Below are positions 20,589 through 30,855 of a stretch of DNA of 64,000 nucleotides, one piece after another. A program made the translations under genes and the position numbers. Numbering within the stretch: position 1 is the first letter of the stretch; each line of letters starts with the position of its first letter. The notes beneath the pieces were generated by a model. It searched no databases, was not told the origin of the DNA, and was given only the letters and a program-made list of their open reading frames with translations. This DNA is from Nematopogon swammerdamellus (Eukaryota; Arthropoda; Insecta; Lepidoptera; Adelidae), in the NCBI GenBank assembly GCA_946902875.1, contig OX336339.1, positions 25,885,349-25,949,348 of the forward strand, in the 5' to 3' direction.

Positions 20589-20711
20589 CGGGATAAATCC
20601 GACCGAAGGGAAGCGCTGGACGTAGGCACCAAGTTCACATGGTGTTATGGGCTGACATCACGGATGTTGTAGGTGATGTAGCCAACCGTGTCAGTTTACA
20701 TAAAAAAAAAA
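20589..20711 (+). mobile_element. SINE-A fragment in opposite orientation
   Basis: GAAGGGAAGCGCTGGACG through TGTCAGTTTACATAAAAAAA is a sense SINE-A 3' end sitting inside the antisense copy. Confidence 0.75.
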
Positions 20712-20835
20712 ATAATAGGTATAGCTATAATGTCGCTAAAGAAGCGGGACTACTGCGCTGGGCAGGGTTAGCGTCAAATGTCGAAGGTAGACCGGATATA
20801 CCGGGATTTGTAGATTTTTTCTTTGTATCGGAATT
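20712..20835. other. Unexplained segment inside a SINE nest
   Basis: This 124-bp segment is carried between the inserted sense SINE-A tail and the resuming antisense SINE-A. Its plus-strand frame is open (KEAGLLRWAGLASNVEGR...) and the piece matches none of the families here. It may be flanking DNA moved with the insertion. Confidence 0.4.
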
Positions 20836-20990
20836 ACCGGAGTTTATACCTAGTAAGGTAAGAAGGGAAGGGACCTACAGTTTTACGTCGAATCCGAGCC
20901 ACGGTCAGCCTCCAACGGCCGAGTGGTCACCCATCCAAGTACTGACCGCGCTTAGAGTTGCTTAATAACAGTCGACCGACCGCACCACTG
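20836..20990 (-). mobile_element. SINE-A, 5' half with tRNA-like head
   Basis: CTAGTAAGGTAAGAAGGGAA, TCCGAGCCACGGTCAGCCTC and ACAGTCGACCGACCGCACCA continue the antisense SINE-A interrupted at 20588. Confidence 0.75.
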
Positions 20991-21234
20991 ATCCATTCCA
21001 TTTCATTCTATTCCATTCTACTTCAGTCTGGTCAAGCGTGTACCGAGACAGTTGAACACTAAGCCGTACTGCGCCGCGCACCTGTCTGTCCAGACACGCT
21101 CGACAGTGCTGGGGCAGTGAACTGCAACTCTCATTTTTGCGTTAACAAGTGCCCGATAGAAGGTATACTTCCATATGAAATGCTAGCGCGTCCGCCGCAT
21201 TCCATCGCTGGCTGTATTTCACGTGCAGTCGCGT

Positions 21235-21335
21235 GCTCGCGTGACCCCCGCCTCCCGCCCGCCCCCTAGCCGCCCGCCCTGGCCGCCCGCCCTAGCCGCC
21301 CCGCGCACCGCTCCGCCCTCCCAAGCACGCCACGC
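21235..21335. repeat. GC-rich low-complexity CCGCCC tract
   Basis: CCGCCCGCCCCCTAGCCGCC-type runs. Overlapping ORFs on both strands are compositional and are not called. Confidence 0.7.
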
Positions 21336-21522
21336 GCCGTACTTTATGAGAGCGACATTAACATTCTTTAGCGGGAATGTTTGGAGACGAGGTAATGTGA
21401 TCCGAGGCTGATTAGCCGCTCGCCGGGCGCGGCGGAGCCTTCGGAGGCATTTCGGCACTGCTTTGCTGTACGGGAGGATTTCGTAGAGGAAATTGGATGC
21501 GTTTGTTGTTTTAGTTACCTAC

Positions 21523-21627
21523 CTACACCAATGTGGTGGTCGGTGTAATTTATCAGATTTCTTGCAGCACAACACGGATTACTCTGCACACCGCGATTGT
21601 CGTGATACAGCGCGTGTAGTATGTGTG
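21523..21627 (+). mobile_element. Family G, 3' fragment
   Basis: CAATGTGGTGGTCGGTGTAA, TCTTGCAGCACAACAC and TACTCTGCACACCGCGATTG. Confidence 0.65.
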
Positions 21628-21665
21628 CAAAATTACCATTCGATTCCTCGAAATCGTCGTTTATT

Positions 21666-21716
21666 TTTAGGGTTCCGTATCCCGTACGGAAGCCTATTAC
21701 TAAGCCTGCGCCGTCT

Positions 21717-21747
<31 letters not shown>

Positions 21748-22084
21748 CGAGGGCTGTATCTCTTGAACCGTTATAGGTAGCCCGTTGAAATTTTCACAGA
21801 ATATGTGTTAATATGGCCGATATAACAACAAATAATAAAAATAAGAAAAAGTTAAAAATTCATGGGGGTTCCCATAGACGAAACCAAAAAGTGTATGCGC
21901 GCGCGCCTTCTACCGAATAGACAATGTTCTTGGAATAGATTATGAAGCATTTTAACTAATCATGAATTTGAACTAATATGAAGCATTTCATAACACGCCA
22001 TAGATGGGGTGAGTGGCGCTAACCATAACATGGCGATACGGAACCTTCGATGCGCGAGTTCGACTCGCACTTGGCCGGTTTTTT
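21666..22084 (+). mobile_element. Family M element, full length
   Basis: A reference copy of about 419 bp. It starts TTTTTAGGGTTCCGTATCCC, has the CTGT/CCGT tract, TCTTGAACCG, CAACAAATAATAAAAATAAG, GTATGCGCGCGCGCC, CATTTCATAACACGCCATAG, and ends CGACTCGCACTTGGCCGG. Non-coding. The microsatellite and the defined ends fit the lepidopteran MINE-1 type, though the name is from recognition. Confidence 0.85.
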
Positions 22085-22089
22085 TCTTC

Positions 22090-22495
22090 TTAAACTATCA
22101 TACATTTTTGCATCTATAGAAATTTTCAAGCGTCTTCCAATTTTGTGTGAGAATTTCCAAACTGAAACTAAACAACGCCACGAGATGGCCTCACCTGGTG
22201 CATCAGGCTGTAGGTACGCGAGCGTCGACCGTCTAACCTAACTAATAGTAATGACCTGCCCGACACGGCCCGTACACGAGCTCCAGACTATACAATGAAG
22301 ATGCAATGCACTTCCAACGCTGTTGTATGAAGGAAACATTGTTCGTCGCGTCGGTACGAAAATAAACATTTAAGTTTATGGAACTTAATTTCTTAGAAAC
22401 GGGAATATTGGACCATACAGATGTCCTTAAATAATTAGAACGGTTACTTTATTCCTTAAAAACTTACTGCGATCAGGTGGGACGCTAGCAATTTA
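22090..22495. other. Unique sequence
   Basis: No gene or known repeat was recognised. Confidence 0.4.
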
Positions 22496-22500
22496 TTTTA

Positions 22501-22882
22501 TACTAGTTTTTGCCCGCGGCTTCGCTCGCGTTAAATTCGTATTTAAGAAGAAAGTAAATAAGCCCGCTACCGTACCTTTATTTTGGAGCGCGGAACAATT
22601 AGGTTTGTATGAGAGCCACATCTTAGAGTGACCACATCTTAGCCTATACTGTGTCTCGTATAGATAAATGCGCGTGTACTAAGTTTTATCAAATTCGGAT
22701 GATCGGTTTAAGAGTTATGGACGAACATAATATGTGTATATATTATATACATACAGAAAAGATTTCTAAAAATCGTCAATTTAGTTTTAGTATCATACAT
22801 AGAGTCTACAAACACAATATCTCATAAAAGAAAGTAACTTACTCCATGAACATCCATTACAGATTTATTATTAGTATTGATG
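22501..22882 (-). mobile_element. Family H element, full length
   Basis: Begins TACTAGTTTTTGCCCGCGGC and ends ACAGATTTATTATTAGTATTG when read on the plus strand. The central TGTA tract is largely replaced by TATATA. About 380 bp. Confidence 0.75.
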
Positions 22883-22947
22883 ATTGATTTGAGTTCAATC
22901 GGATTTACTATTAAACCGAGTCTACCGCGAGCGAAGCCGCGCGCACA
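22883..22947 (+). mobile_element. Family H-related 3' end
   Basis: ATTTACTATTAAACCGAGTC then CGCGAGCGAAGCCGCG is the GGTAGACTYGG subfamily end, directly abutting the previous copy head to tail. Confidence 0.55.
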
Positions 22948-22949
22948 TT

Positions 22950-23530
22950 TTTTTTTTATCGAAAGCGCGACATGTGACGCCGAGCCACCCATAAGGTGTC
23001 TAACGGCGCCCATGGACGTTCGGTCGTAAGCGGGGGTTGCGAATGCTATGCCGGCCTGACAGGTGCCTATTCACACCTCTCTTGAAGGACCCGAGACTGT
23101 ACTTAGGGGGTTAATGTGTGGGCAGGGAGAGCTTTCCAGAGTTTACCAGTCTAGTACAATCTAGTAGTTATATAGGTAGAGTACTCCGCAATGCGTATTA
23201 CCCAGTACAGTACATAATAATTAACTCAAGACAGCTGAGTTGTTCCTAGTAAGTGCCGTGTCTTAGTTACCTATAGTCCGGCCGACAGTGTGTCCGCTTC
23301 GAGTTTCCTCGTCAATCCGTGTAGGTGTCATGCCAGTAACAACATAGGTGCATGTACAATAGGAGGGTTGTAGCGCGATACTGTTTGTCATGGTTGAATA
23401 GGGGCACGTTGGTCTAAGGTAAAGCCTCGGGACATGATTGAAGTAATTCAGTTGGGCCAACTTGAATTGCTCGACTGTTTAAATATCTAATTAGTTGCTC
23501 TGCTGAAACATTCACCAGAAACTATCTGCA
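22950..23530. other. Unique sequence
   Basis: No convincing ORF or repeat was recognised. Confidence 0.4.
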
Positions 23531-23691
23531 AATCAATCAATACTAATAATAAATCTGTAAGGGATGGTCATGGAGTAAAGTACTTTGTTTTATGAGATAC
23601 TGCGTTTGTAGACTCTATTTATGATACTAAAACTAAATCTGAGATTTTTAGAAATCTTTTCTGTATGTATGTATGTTCCTCCATAACTCTT

Positions 23692-24604
23692 TGAAATGAA
23701 ATGAAATGAAAAGGTTTATTTATCGCCATTTCGCATTAAAATTTTAAGAAACAACACAATCTAATGATTTAGTAATATTGGCGACAAATTGGGCTCAACT
23801 CAGCGTGTGCACTAGATACTACCTATAGATTTTCAGTTGAACCCACTTTGCCGGGAAATAATTTTTTTTTTACTTACAGGCTAGCTAGACATACATTGAT
23901 CACAAAAAACAATTGTGAGAATAACAAAAAAAAGAAAGATAACCATAAATTCCTACCAAAAACACTAAAGAAAACAAATTTATCATAAACATGGAAAACT
24001 AACCAGAACTGTATAACAAAATATTAAAATGAGAAATAAATAAAATACAACATAAACAAAAGACCTACGTGTGTACATACATATTACAAATTAACATAAA
24101 ATGACACTACCGACTATAAATTAAGACAAACATCATTACAAAAGAAACTAAATTAATTACTATGAATGAGATTCAACGCAAGAGGTCAGAACGTTGGCAC
24201 TGCAACAACCAAGGCTTGCAGGCGGCTCGAAAAGAGTATATAGTGCGCTTTTCACGCAAGGGTGGAGGAAGATTGTTCCAGCACTTGGTTGCACAGTACC
24301 TGAATGACCCCTCAAAACCTGCTGAGACATGACGCGGTACTACGAGAAGATGGCCTCTGGCTCTAGTGTCGTGATTATGCATGTTCCGGGACCAGGTAAG
24401 CTTTTCATGAAGGTATTCCGGTGTTTCCGTTTGTATAACTTTGAAAACGAGACATTCTAGATGATAAGCTCGCCTGGTTTTCATTTTCAATATTCCTCTT
24501 TCATTGAGGTAGGGAGTAATGTGTGTACGCCGCGGAATGTTCAGACAGAAACGCGCGCACGCATTTTGCACACGTTGTATTGCACTCTTGCACGGCACTA
24601 TTGC
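23692..24604 (-). mobile_element. 5'-truncated LINE with (TTTCA)n tail
   Basis: The 6-bp target duplication ACTCTT is at 23686-23691 and 24605-24610. On the minus strand the element runs from a C-terminal ORF2 fragment through an AT-rich 3' UTR to GATAAATAAACC and a (TTTCA)n tail. Length is 913 bp. The short-motif tail and the protein pattern fit Jockey or CR1 clades. Confidence 0.8.
24173..24604 (-). pseudogene. LINE ORF2 C-terminal fragment
   Basis: About 141 residues remain, from SAIQRVQNACARFCLNIPRR through ITPYLNERGILKMKTRR and HNHDTRARGHLLVVPRH to CATKCWNNLPPPLRE. The IQRVQN.C.RF start and the W-N-LP motif near the end are typical of the region after the reverse transcriptase in Jockey/CR1 LINEs. 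No RT catalytic motif is present and the copy is dead by truncation. The frame itself is undamaged, suggesting a fairly recent insertion. Confidence 0.8.
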
Positions 24605-24784
24605 ACTCTTGAACGGATCATCCGAATTCGATTAAACTTAGTACAAGCCGTTATGCTAAGATGTGGCTCATACAAAACGAATTGTTCCGCGCGCCGAAAT
24701 ACAGGTACGGTAGCGGGCTTACTTACTTTCTTCTTTTTAAATAAGAATTTCACGCGAACGAAGCCGCGGGCAAAAGCTATTATT

Positions 24785-25130
24785 TCGTATTGATATAACA
24801 GTCAATTTAAATTCCCATCATAACTTGCAGCTAGCTATACACTAACGTACGGGCGAGACGAAGACAGCACTTTCATATTAGCTGCGAAGTTAAAGTGGGC
24901 GCGTCACTGGGCCATAAGTCACGACCCGACGACACCAGGTGGCGCTGTCAACACTGAGATACGACCAGCTCTAGCGGCCGCGCACACCGGAGCGACGCGA
25001 CGCGCGACGCGACAGCGACGACCGCGCGACTTCCACGAACAGCGATCAACGTGTACGCTCCGCGCCGCGCCCACGCTGAGGATAGAATGGAGGAACTCTA
25101 TTACATCTTGTATGTACATAATTCGTTTAT
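24785..25130. other. Unique sequence
   Basis: GC-rich around 24975-25075. No domain was recognised in the minus-strand ORF. Confidence 0.35.
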
Positions 25131-25136
25131 TTGATA

Positions 25137-25212
25137 CTAGCTTTCGCCCGCGGTTTCGCTCGCGGTAGACTTGGTTTAATGGCAAATTCGATTTAAATGC
25201 AAATATAATAAA
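25137..25212 (-). mobile_element. Family H-related terminal fragment
   Basis: TACTAGCTTTCGCCCGCGGT, CGCGGTAGACTTGGTTTAAT: the second H subfamily, as at 16597. Confidence 0.65.
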
Positions 25213-25214
25213 CG

Positions 25215-25336
25215 ATTGCTTCTATTATATTCTCTCTCTTTCCCTCTCTCCCCCCTCTACCCTTCCCCTTCCTCCCTATCCTCATTCGCCTCCTTCCATC
25301 CCACCTCCTCCTCTCCGTCCTTCTCTCCCCTATCCA
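25215..25336 (+). repeat. Pyrimidine-rich tract
   Basis: CT-rich run (CTCTCTCTTTCCCTCTCTCC and similar) of about 120 bp. The serine/proline ORF is compositional. Confidence 0.8.
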
Positions 25337-25440
25337 TCCGGCACTACCATTCGACACTAAATTGCGTTCATACCATACTTTCTTTGATGCTGCTCAGCCC
25401 TAAGGAAATTTAGCGTGATGGTATATAGCCTATAGTGAGC
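25337..25440 (+). repeat. Dispersed repeat L
   Basis: CGGCACTACCATTCGACACT, GCTGCTCAGCCCTAAGG and TTTAGCGTGATGGTATATAG recur at 43427-43522. Confidence 0.65.
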
Positions 25441-25654
25441 CATAAGAAGTACTCGTATTTACATTGGTGAAAACTGTATCAAAATATGTTCAGTGGTTCC
25501 GGAGTTTACCCCAAACATACATACATACAGACAGACGTATCCTTTTATAAGAAGTAGAGAAGAAGAGAGAGTAGTAGAAAGTAACTATTAAGTAATCTGT
25601 GCTACTAGTTTTACAGAAAATATACTGCCCAAAATATACTGGCTGTATATTATC

Positions 25655-25999
25655 AGCCTCTGTAGCTCAGTGGTGTGGTCGGTCGACTGTCAGCCGTGAT
25701 CATAATCACACCTGGGCGCGGTCAGTACTTGGATAGACCATGGTTCGGTACTGTAGTTAACTTCCTTTCTTACCTTACTAGGTGGTAGGGTTTATACCGC
25801 CCGGCTTGGTACCACCGCACTGAATGAAAGGTCGATTGAAACGGCTATGTAAATAGTTCACGTTTTCCGTCCTGTTCAGTGTAGCCGGCACGACCGAAGG
25901 GAAGCACCTGACACGGCACCTAGTTCGCCAAGGTGTTATGGGCTGACATCACGGATGTAGTGTGTGATGTAGCCAACAATGTCAGTTTCCATAAAAAAA
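25655..25999 (+). mobile_element. SINE-A, full length with tRNA-like head
   Basis: CTCTGTAGCTCAGTGGTGTG is a clear pol III A-box head (TAGCTCAGTGG). The B-box position GGTTCGGTACTG is mutated. Body GGTGGTAGGGTTTATACCGC, GATGTAGCCAACAATGTCAG and tail TTCCATAAAAAAAA. About 345 bp. Confidence 0.9.
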
Positions 26000-26094
26000 A
26001 ATATGCTTGTACCAACTTTTACACCACACCGACATTCGCTTTCCCAACGTGCAGTGGAAGCCGCGCGAAAAATATCCACTGTCTCATCGCATCT

Positions 26095-26215
26095 CGCTGC
26101 CGCCGCCGCCGCCGCCGCCCCCGCCGTCGCGCGTCGTCGTCCCCGCGGCCCCGCTGTCGCTCAGTGTCGGTTTAGCTTTACCCATCGCACTAGCCGACGA
26201 CGACGACGACACCCC
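26095..26215 (+). repeat. (GCC)n and (GAC)n low-complexity
   Basis: GCCGCCGCCGCCGCC followed by GACGACGACGAC. Open frames across it encode proline or aspartate runs and are not called as genes. Confidence 0.7.
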
Positions 26216-26477
26216 AGCACTTTAAATCCACGCAGAAAACTTCTATATTTTAAAAACTTACGCTTATATATATTTTTAAACCGACTTCCGCCACGTCAGC
26301 ATTCCCGGCTTAGCCCTCGCGGTATGCCGAGTGCACAAAAGTGGCTCTTGCGTTGATAGTGCTTAGAATCAAAGTTGAACAGTGAACTACCATTTTAATT
26401 AAATGTAACGTATTCTGTAGTTTATAGTTTAAGTTGGTTTCGTAAAACCTCCATAGTTTCCGTCTGTCTACCTATTT

Positions 26478-26576
26478 TTAGGGTTACGTATCCGTCGTAC
26501 GGGACCCTATTACTAAGCCTACGCCGTCTGTCTGTCTGTCTGTCCGTCTGTCCGTTCGCCTCGCACTTGGCCGGTT
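26478..26576 (+). mobile_element. Family M, short copy
   Basis: TTTTTAGGGTTACGTATCC to the CTGT tract, then directly CCTCGCACTTGGCCGG. All internal sequence is deleted. Confidence 0.8.
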
Positions 26577-26935
26577 TTTAGGTTTCCGTATCCCGTACGG
26601 AAGCCTATTACCAAGCCTACGCCGTCTATCTCTCTGTCCGTCCGCCCGTCTGTCCGTCCGAGGGCTGTCAGTATCTCTTAAACCGTAATAGGTAGCCCAT
26701 GAAATGTTTACAGAATATGTGTTATTTATTATGGCCAATATAACAACAAACAATAAAAATAAGAAAAAGTAAAAATTTACGGAGGTCCCCAACTAAAAAG
26801 TGTATGCGTACCATCTACCGAAAAGAGTATGTAGCATTTTAACTAATAAATAGATGGCGTGAGTGGCGCTGTCCATGACATGGCGATACGGAACACTCGG
26901 TGCGCGGGTTCGACTCGCACTTGGCCGGTTGTTTT
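26577..26935 (+). mobile_element. Family M element, near full length
   Basis: TTTTTAGGTTTCCGTATCCC to CGACTCGCACTTGGCCGG, in tandem right after the short copy. Confidence 0.85.
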
Positions 26936-26939
26936 AATT

Positions 26940-27310
26940 TATTATCCTAAGTGTATAATGCAATGTAAGCAGTTATTATAATAAATCGCCTCGTCTAGCG
27001 CAGCTCGTAATGCGCATTATTATTATGTAACGAGCGCAACAGCTAATGAAGATGAGTACTTTTAATAAGTGATGATTATAAATGAGGAGGTATGAGTGCG
27101 CGAGCGTGGCGTGCCGTGTTCCGCTAATGACGCGCATGAAGGAAGCCCGCCGGAGGTGAATCGGCTGATTAATTAAAGCCGACGACGTTTCAGCATTGTT
27201 AATTAGCCGCGAGCGAAGCCGCGTGGAGTCTAATTAATTTAAGATAACACGAAAGCGGTCCCTCGTATGAGTGGCGTGGACTGTGTAGCTGGAGCGTGCA
27301 TGCTCTGTGC
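26940..27310. other. Unique sequence
   Basis: No gene or repeat was recognised. AGCCGCGAGCGAAGCCGCG near 27206 resembles the H end by composition only. Confidence 0.4.
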
Positions 27311-27315
27311 AGTAT

Positions 27316-27502
27316 CCTTATCACGAGATTTAACCTACACCGTGTAGTACGCTACGCCGTGTTCTCCGCATCATTTTGTATGGAGAAACGAAGTTCGCAA
27401 TTCTGTCACTAGAGGCGCTGCTTCGTTTCTCCATACAAAATGATGCGGAGAACACGGCGTAGCGTACGTAGTACGCGGTGTAGGTTAAATCTCGTGATAA
27501 GG
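27316..27502. repeat. Foldback: 80-bp inverted arms
   Basis: The left arm (27316-27393) and right arm (27421-27502) are complementary except for a few small differences, with a 27-nt loop. CCTTATCACGAGATTTAACC pairs with GGTTAAATCTCGTGATAAGG. No clear target duplication. Confidence 0.9.
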
Positions 27503-27552
27503 GTACAGATACTGAGAACATAATAGCTACATGGGGCATCGAGAGCGCTGTC

Positions 27553-27663
27553 TATTGGAACGAAGTTACTTATCGCACGGTACACTTTCGCCAAGACTTC
27601 GACCGTCGCGACACTTTTGCTGTAGTATGTGTGTTTGTGTGTTTACAACTGTATGTCTATGTA
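27553..27663 (+). mobile_element. Family J copy 1 (5' part)
   Basis: GGAACGAAGTTACTTATCGC, then CACTTTCGCCAAGACTTCGA. It shares an internal deletion with copy 2 at 28002. Confidence 0.8.
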
Positions 27664-27665
27664 TA

Positions 27666-27992
27666 GGTTGTACCGTGTGGGGCCGGTACTTTAAAAGAAT
27701 CGCCCCACTGCATCTCTCCCCGTGTATGTCGTAAAAGGCGACTAAGGGATATGACTCCCTTCTTATATTACTAGGTGGTAGGGTTTAACCCGGCCGGGTT
27801 GGTACCACCGCACTGAATGAAAGGTCGGTCGAAACGGCTATGTAAATAGTTTGTGCTCTCCGTCCAGTTCAGTGTAGCCGGCACGACCGAAGGGAAGCAC
27901 TGACGTGGCACCAAGTTCACCCGGTGTTATGGGCTGACATCACGGATGTTGTAGGTGATGTAGCCAACCGTGTCAGTTTCCATAAAAAAAAA
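27666..27992 (+). mobile_element. Chimeric SINE: G head joined to SINE-A body
   Basis: Same structure and junction as 11775-12103, ending GTTTCCATAAAAAAAAAA. It lies between two J copies that share about 98 bp. Confidence 0.85.
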
Positions 27993-28001
27993 AAAAAAAA
28001 A

Positions 28002-28175
28002 AACTTATCGCACGGTACACTTTCGCCAACACTTCGAGCGTCGCGACACTTTTGCTGTAGTATGTGTGTTTGTGTGTTTACAAGCGTATGTGTATGTATA
28101 GGTATATTACTGCTGTATAGACATCATTTATTATTTTAATTTTACATTTAATTACTCTCAAACGTTGTTAATTTA
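28002..28175 (+). mobile_element. Family J copy 2
   Basis: Restarts at CTTATCGCACGGTACACTTT and continues to CTCTCAAACGTTGTTAAT. Confidence 0.8.
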
Positions 28176-28204
28176 CTTAATTGTCTCTGTTATTTAATAC
28201 ATAA

Positions 28205-28395
28205 TATACAGGATGTTCGGCACATCGACCGACAAAAATGTTTAGTAGGTAAGTGGGGTCATTTGCAACGTTTTGACGCATGGTACCTTTTGTCAGATGT
28301 CACGTGGTATCGAGATACGATTTTTCTTCTTTATTTATGAAAATTACCAAAATCCCAGCTTTAAACCCTTGTAACTTTTTTGTTTATGATTGTAT
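28205..28395 (+). repeat. Dispersed repeat D
   Basis: TACAGGATGTTCGGCACATC, CATTTGCAACGTTTTGACGC, CACGTGGTATCGAGATACGA and TTTAAACCCTTGTAAC recur at 32513-32712. Possibly a non-autonomous DNA transposon end. Confidence 0.7.
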
Positions 28396-28467
28396 CCGCA
28401 CATGTCGTATTTCAGCCTGCCTTTTCCTCTTTTTTCCGCTTTTTAAATACGGAACCCTAAATAAATT

Positions 28468-28560
28468 AAAATCGGTCCCCCGACACCTTTACTTAACTAA
28501 GTGGAAATATTTTTTTTTACTTTTTAATGGTTGATGATGTGTCGGGGGACCTTTTTTTTA
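28468..28560 (+). repeat. Dispersed repeat N with terminal hairpin
   Basis: GGTCCCCCGACAC (28474-28486) is the inverse of GTGTCGGGGGACC (28539-28551). Relatives lie at 48250, 55645 and 55892. Confidence 0.65.
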
Positions 28561-28599
28561 TTTATAATTTAACTTTTTGATTAATGCCTTTCGGTCATT

Positions 28600-28860
28600 G
28601 GCATAATTTATGTAACGTGATTCAATGCCATTAACATCCAGTAGTTTTGGGCTGGTTTTCAATGGAACGATCGTGCTGTATGAAAGAAGGTAATGCATTT
28701 GGTTGCAATACTTTTATTCTGTTTTTCCTTTTCTTTGGAAGTGCACTCGTGCGCTATTCCAACAGTACGTTATCGCAATAGCACGTGACAATTGTATTAT
28801 TCAGCTTAACGTTGCGTTTGGATGAATGCGATCACGACTTGCGACCACAAAATAACAGTC
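28600..28860. other. Unique sequence
   Basis: Nothing recognised. Confidence 0.4.
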
Positions 28861-28867
28861 TGCGTAA

Positions 28868-29085
28868 CTGTAACTGAATTTTATTTAGCCTATCCTATGT
28901 CACGTATAGTTAAATGTGCTTGTACTACGTTTCATCGAATTCGTATGATTGGTTTAAGAGTTATAGAGGAACATACATTCATACAGAAATGATTTCTAAA
29001 AATCATAAATTTTAGTTTTAGTCTCATACATAGAGCCTACAAAATCAGTAACTTATAAAACAAAGTAACTTAACTTACTTTTGCA
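28868..29085 (-). mobile_element. Family H, partial
   Basis: ACTGAATTTTATTTAGCCTA, ATCGAATTCGTATGATTGGT and TTAGTTTTAGTCTCATACAT. The GCTAGT end is absent. Confidence 0.7.
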
Positions 29086-29089
29086 ATGC

Positions 29090-29670
29090 AACGGCAGCGT
29101 CATAAATATTATGTAGAGTAGCTTGGTCGCACGTGTTGTCGCAGGCACGTTAGTCGCATACGTCCAAATCAACCGTTAACGGTCGTACAGCCCGCGGCGC
29201 GGCCGTTCGGTTTCCAACTGTAAAGGGAATTTTCAATTTGAGTCCGACTCGCCGCCGCGCGTTGGCGTCAAAATAAAATATTGCCGTGTCGCGTTATTCG
29301 TCACGTCTCCGCCATCCATCACCGAGACCAGCCGATACTCCGGAGCCCATCCGCCCCTCTCGCTCCCCAACCCCACCTCTTTCTCCACCCGGGCGGGCGG
29401 GTGCACCCCGCTCGAAAAACTTCGCTATTCTATTACGGGCGAAATTGATGTCGAAACGAATTTTGAAAAAGGATACGCGAAGCATCAGCCACTATGCAAC
29501 ATTGCGGGGAGACGGTGGTTGTTTTCGTTGAAAACGTTTACATGCGTAAGTAGGTTTGGAAATCACATTTTATAGGTTATAAAACTTAAATTAAATTTCA
29601 ACCGCCTCGAATCGTGCTAACTTTATTTTGATGGGAAGTTGGTGTTTGTGCGACGACGGCTTGATTTTTT
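29090..29670. other. Unique sequence, partly GC-rich
   Basis: GC- and C-rich between 29180 and 29420 (CCACCCGGGCGGGCGGG). Overlapping ORFs have no recognisable domain. Confidence 0.35.
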
Positions 29671-29672
29671 GG

Positions 29673-29870
29673 AACGAAGTTCCTTATCGCCCGTTGCACT
29701 ATGTGAATGAGAGCTAGGCCGAAAAAAGTGTAAGACTTTGACCGTCAAGACACTTTTGCTGTAGTATTTAGTATGTCTATCTATAGATATATTACTGCAG
29801 TAAAGACGTCATTTAATTTTCATTTAATAACTCTCAAACGTTGTTAATTTATTTCATTGTGCCTGTTATC
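29673..29870 (+). mobile_element. Family J element
   Basis: GGAACGAAGTTCCTTATCGC to CTCAAACGTTGTTAATTTAT and GTGCCTGTTAT. An H element follows immediately. Confidence 0.85.
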
Positions 29871-29873
29871 ATC

Positions 29874-30176
29874 ATCAATACTAATAATAAATCTGTAAGG
29901 GGTGGTCATGGAGTAAGTTACTTTGTTTTAGGAAATATTGAGTTTGTAGCCTCTATGTATGATACTAAAGCTAAATTGACGATTTTTAGAAATCTTTTCT
30001 GTATGTATGTATGTATGTATGTTCCGCCATAACTCTTAAACCGATCATCCGAATTCGATGAAACTTTGTACAAGCACATTTAACTATATGGGACACAGGA
30101 TAGGCTACATAAAATTCAGTACCGGTTACGCTAAGATATGGCTTCCATACAAACCGATATGTTCAATCCGCGCGCC
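29874..30176 (+). mobile_element. Family H, 5' three quarters
   Basis: AATACTAATAATAAATCTG, (TGTA)n at about 29999-30021, CATAACTCTTAAACCGATCA and TACCGGTTACGCTAAGATA. It breaks at the CGCGCGCC point and lacks the CTAGT end. The closest relative in the window is 58012-58285. Confidence 0.75.
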
Positions 30177-30179
30177 TTA

Positions 30180-30855
30180 GTACTGTATATTTACCGAGCG
30201 AGCGGCAGTTGGCGGCGCGGCGGCAGCGCGGGGGAGGCGCGCGCGGCCTATAAACTCAACAGCGAACCGAGCAGCCGGACTATATTCCTCTTTCACGCAA
30301 AAACTACTGAACAGATTTTGATGAGCCTTTACAGTGCTATAGCTTATACATCAAAAAGGCTATAATTTATAAAGACATTGTGTAAATTTGCCCAAATATC
30401 GATAAATGTCAAGTAAGTCGGAAAAAATCCTGCCTTCTGAGAGCTATCTCGGCGTGCGCTGCATAAACCGTTAGAGTTACACGAAGATAGTGTATGGTGA
30501 GGTTGTTTCTCTAAAATAGTTCTAAAGAAAAAGTCCGCGACAGCATATATCTACCTTTTATGTGGAAGCCACTATAGCCAAAATAGTGAACCAAAATACA
30601 CTTAAATTGGATGCTGTATTTACAATACACAATTTATAGTTTTGAATTAATTCTTATCAAAATACATACTTTTATCGCTTCTGGTATTTAAAGTAGATAA
30701 ACTTTGGCTGTTACACTAAGTAATTTGGACAAATAGTTCAAAAGTTACGACGATGAAAATGTCTTGAGAGAAGCGCTGGGGCAGCGGGGCGAGGCGAATA
30801 TGTTTGTATGAATTTCCTCCATAAAATTTTAATTGAATTTTCTTATTTTAATATC
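30180..30855. other. Unique sequence
   Basis: Begins with a GC-rich patch (GGCGGCGCGGCGGCAGCGCG). The rest is AT-rich. No gene was recognised. Confidence 0.35.

Larger units (their letters stand above)
23537..24782 (+). mobile_element. Family H element split by a LINE
   Basis: The 5' part (23537-23691) starts ATACTAATAATAAATCTG and ends at CATAACTCTT. The 3' part resumes at ACTCTTGAACGGATCATCC (24605) and ends GAAGCCGCGGGCAAAAGCTA (24780). The break falls exactly at the LINE target duplication. Confidence 0.85.

Noticed and set aside
25655..25730. tRNA gene from TAGCTCAGTGG
   Set aside because: The downstream sequence is the SINE-A body and the acceptor arm does not pair.
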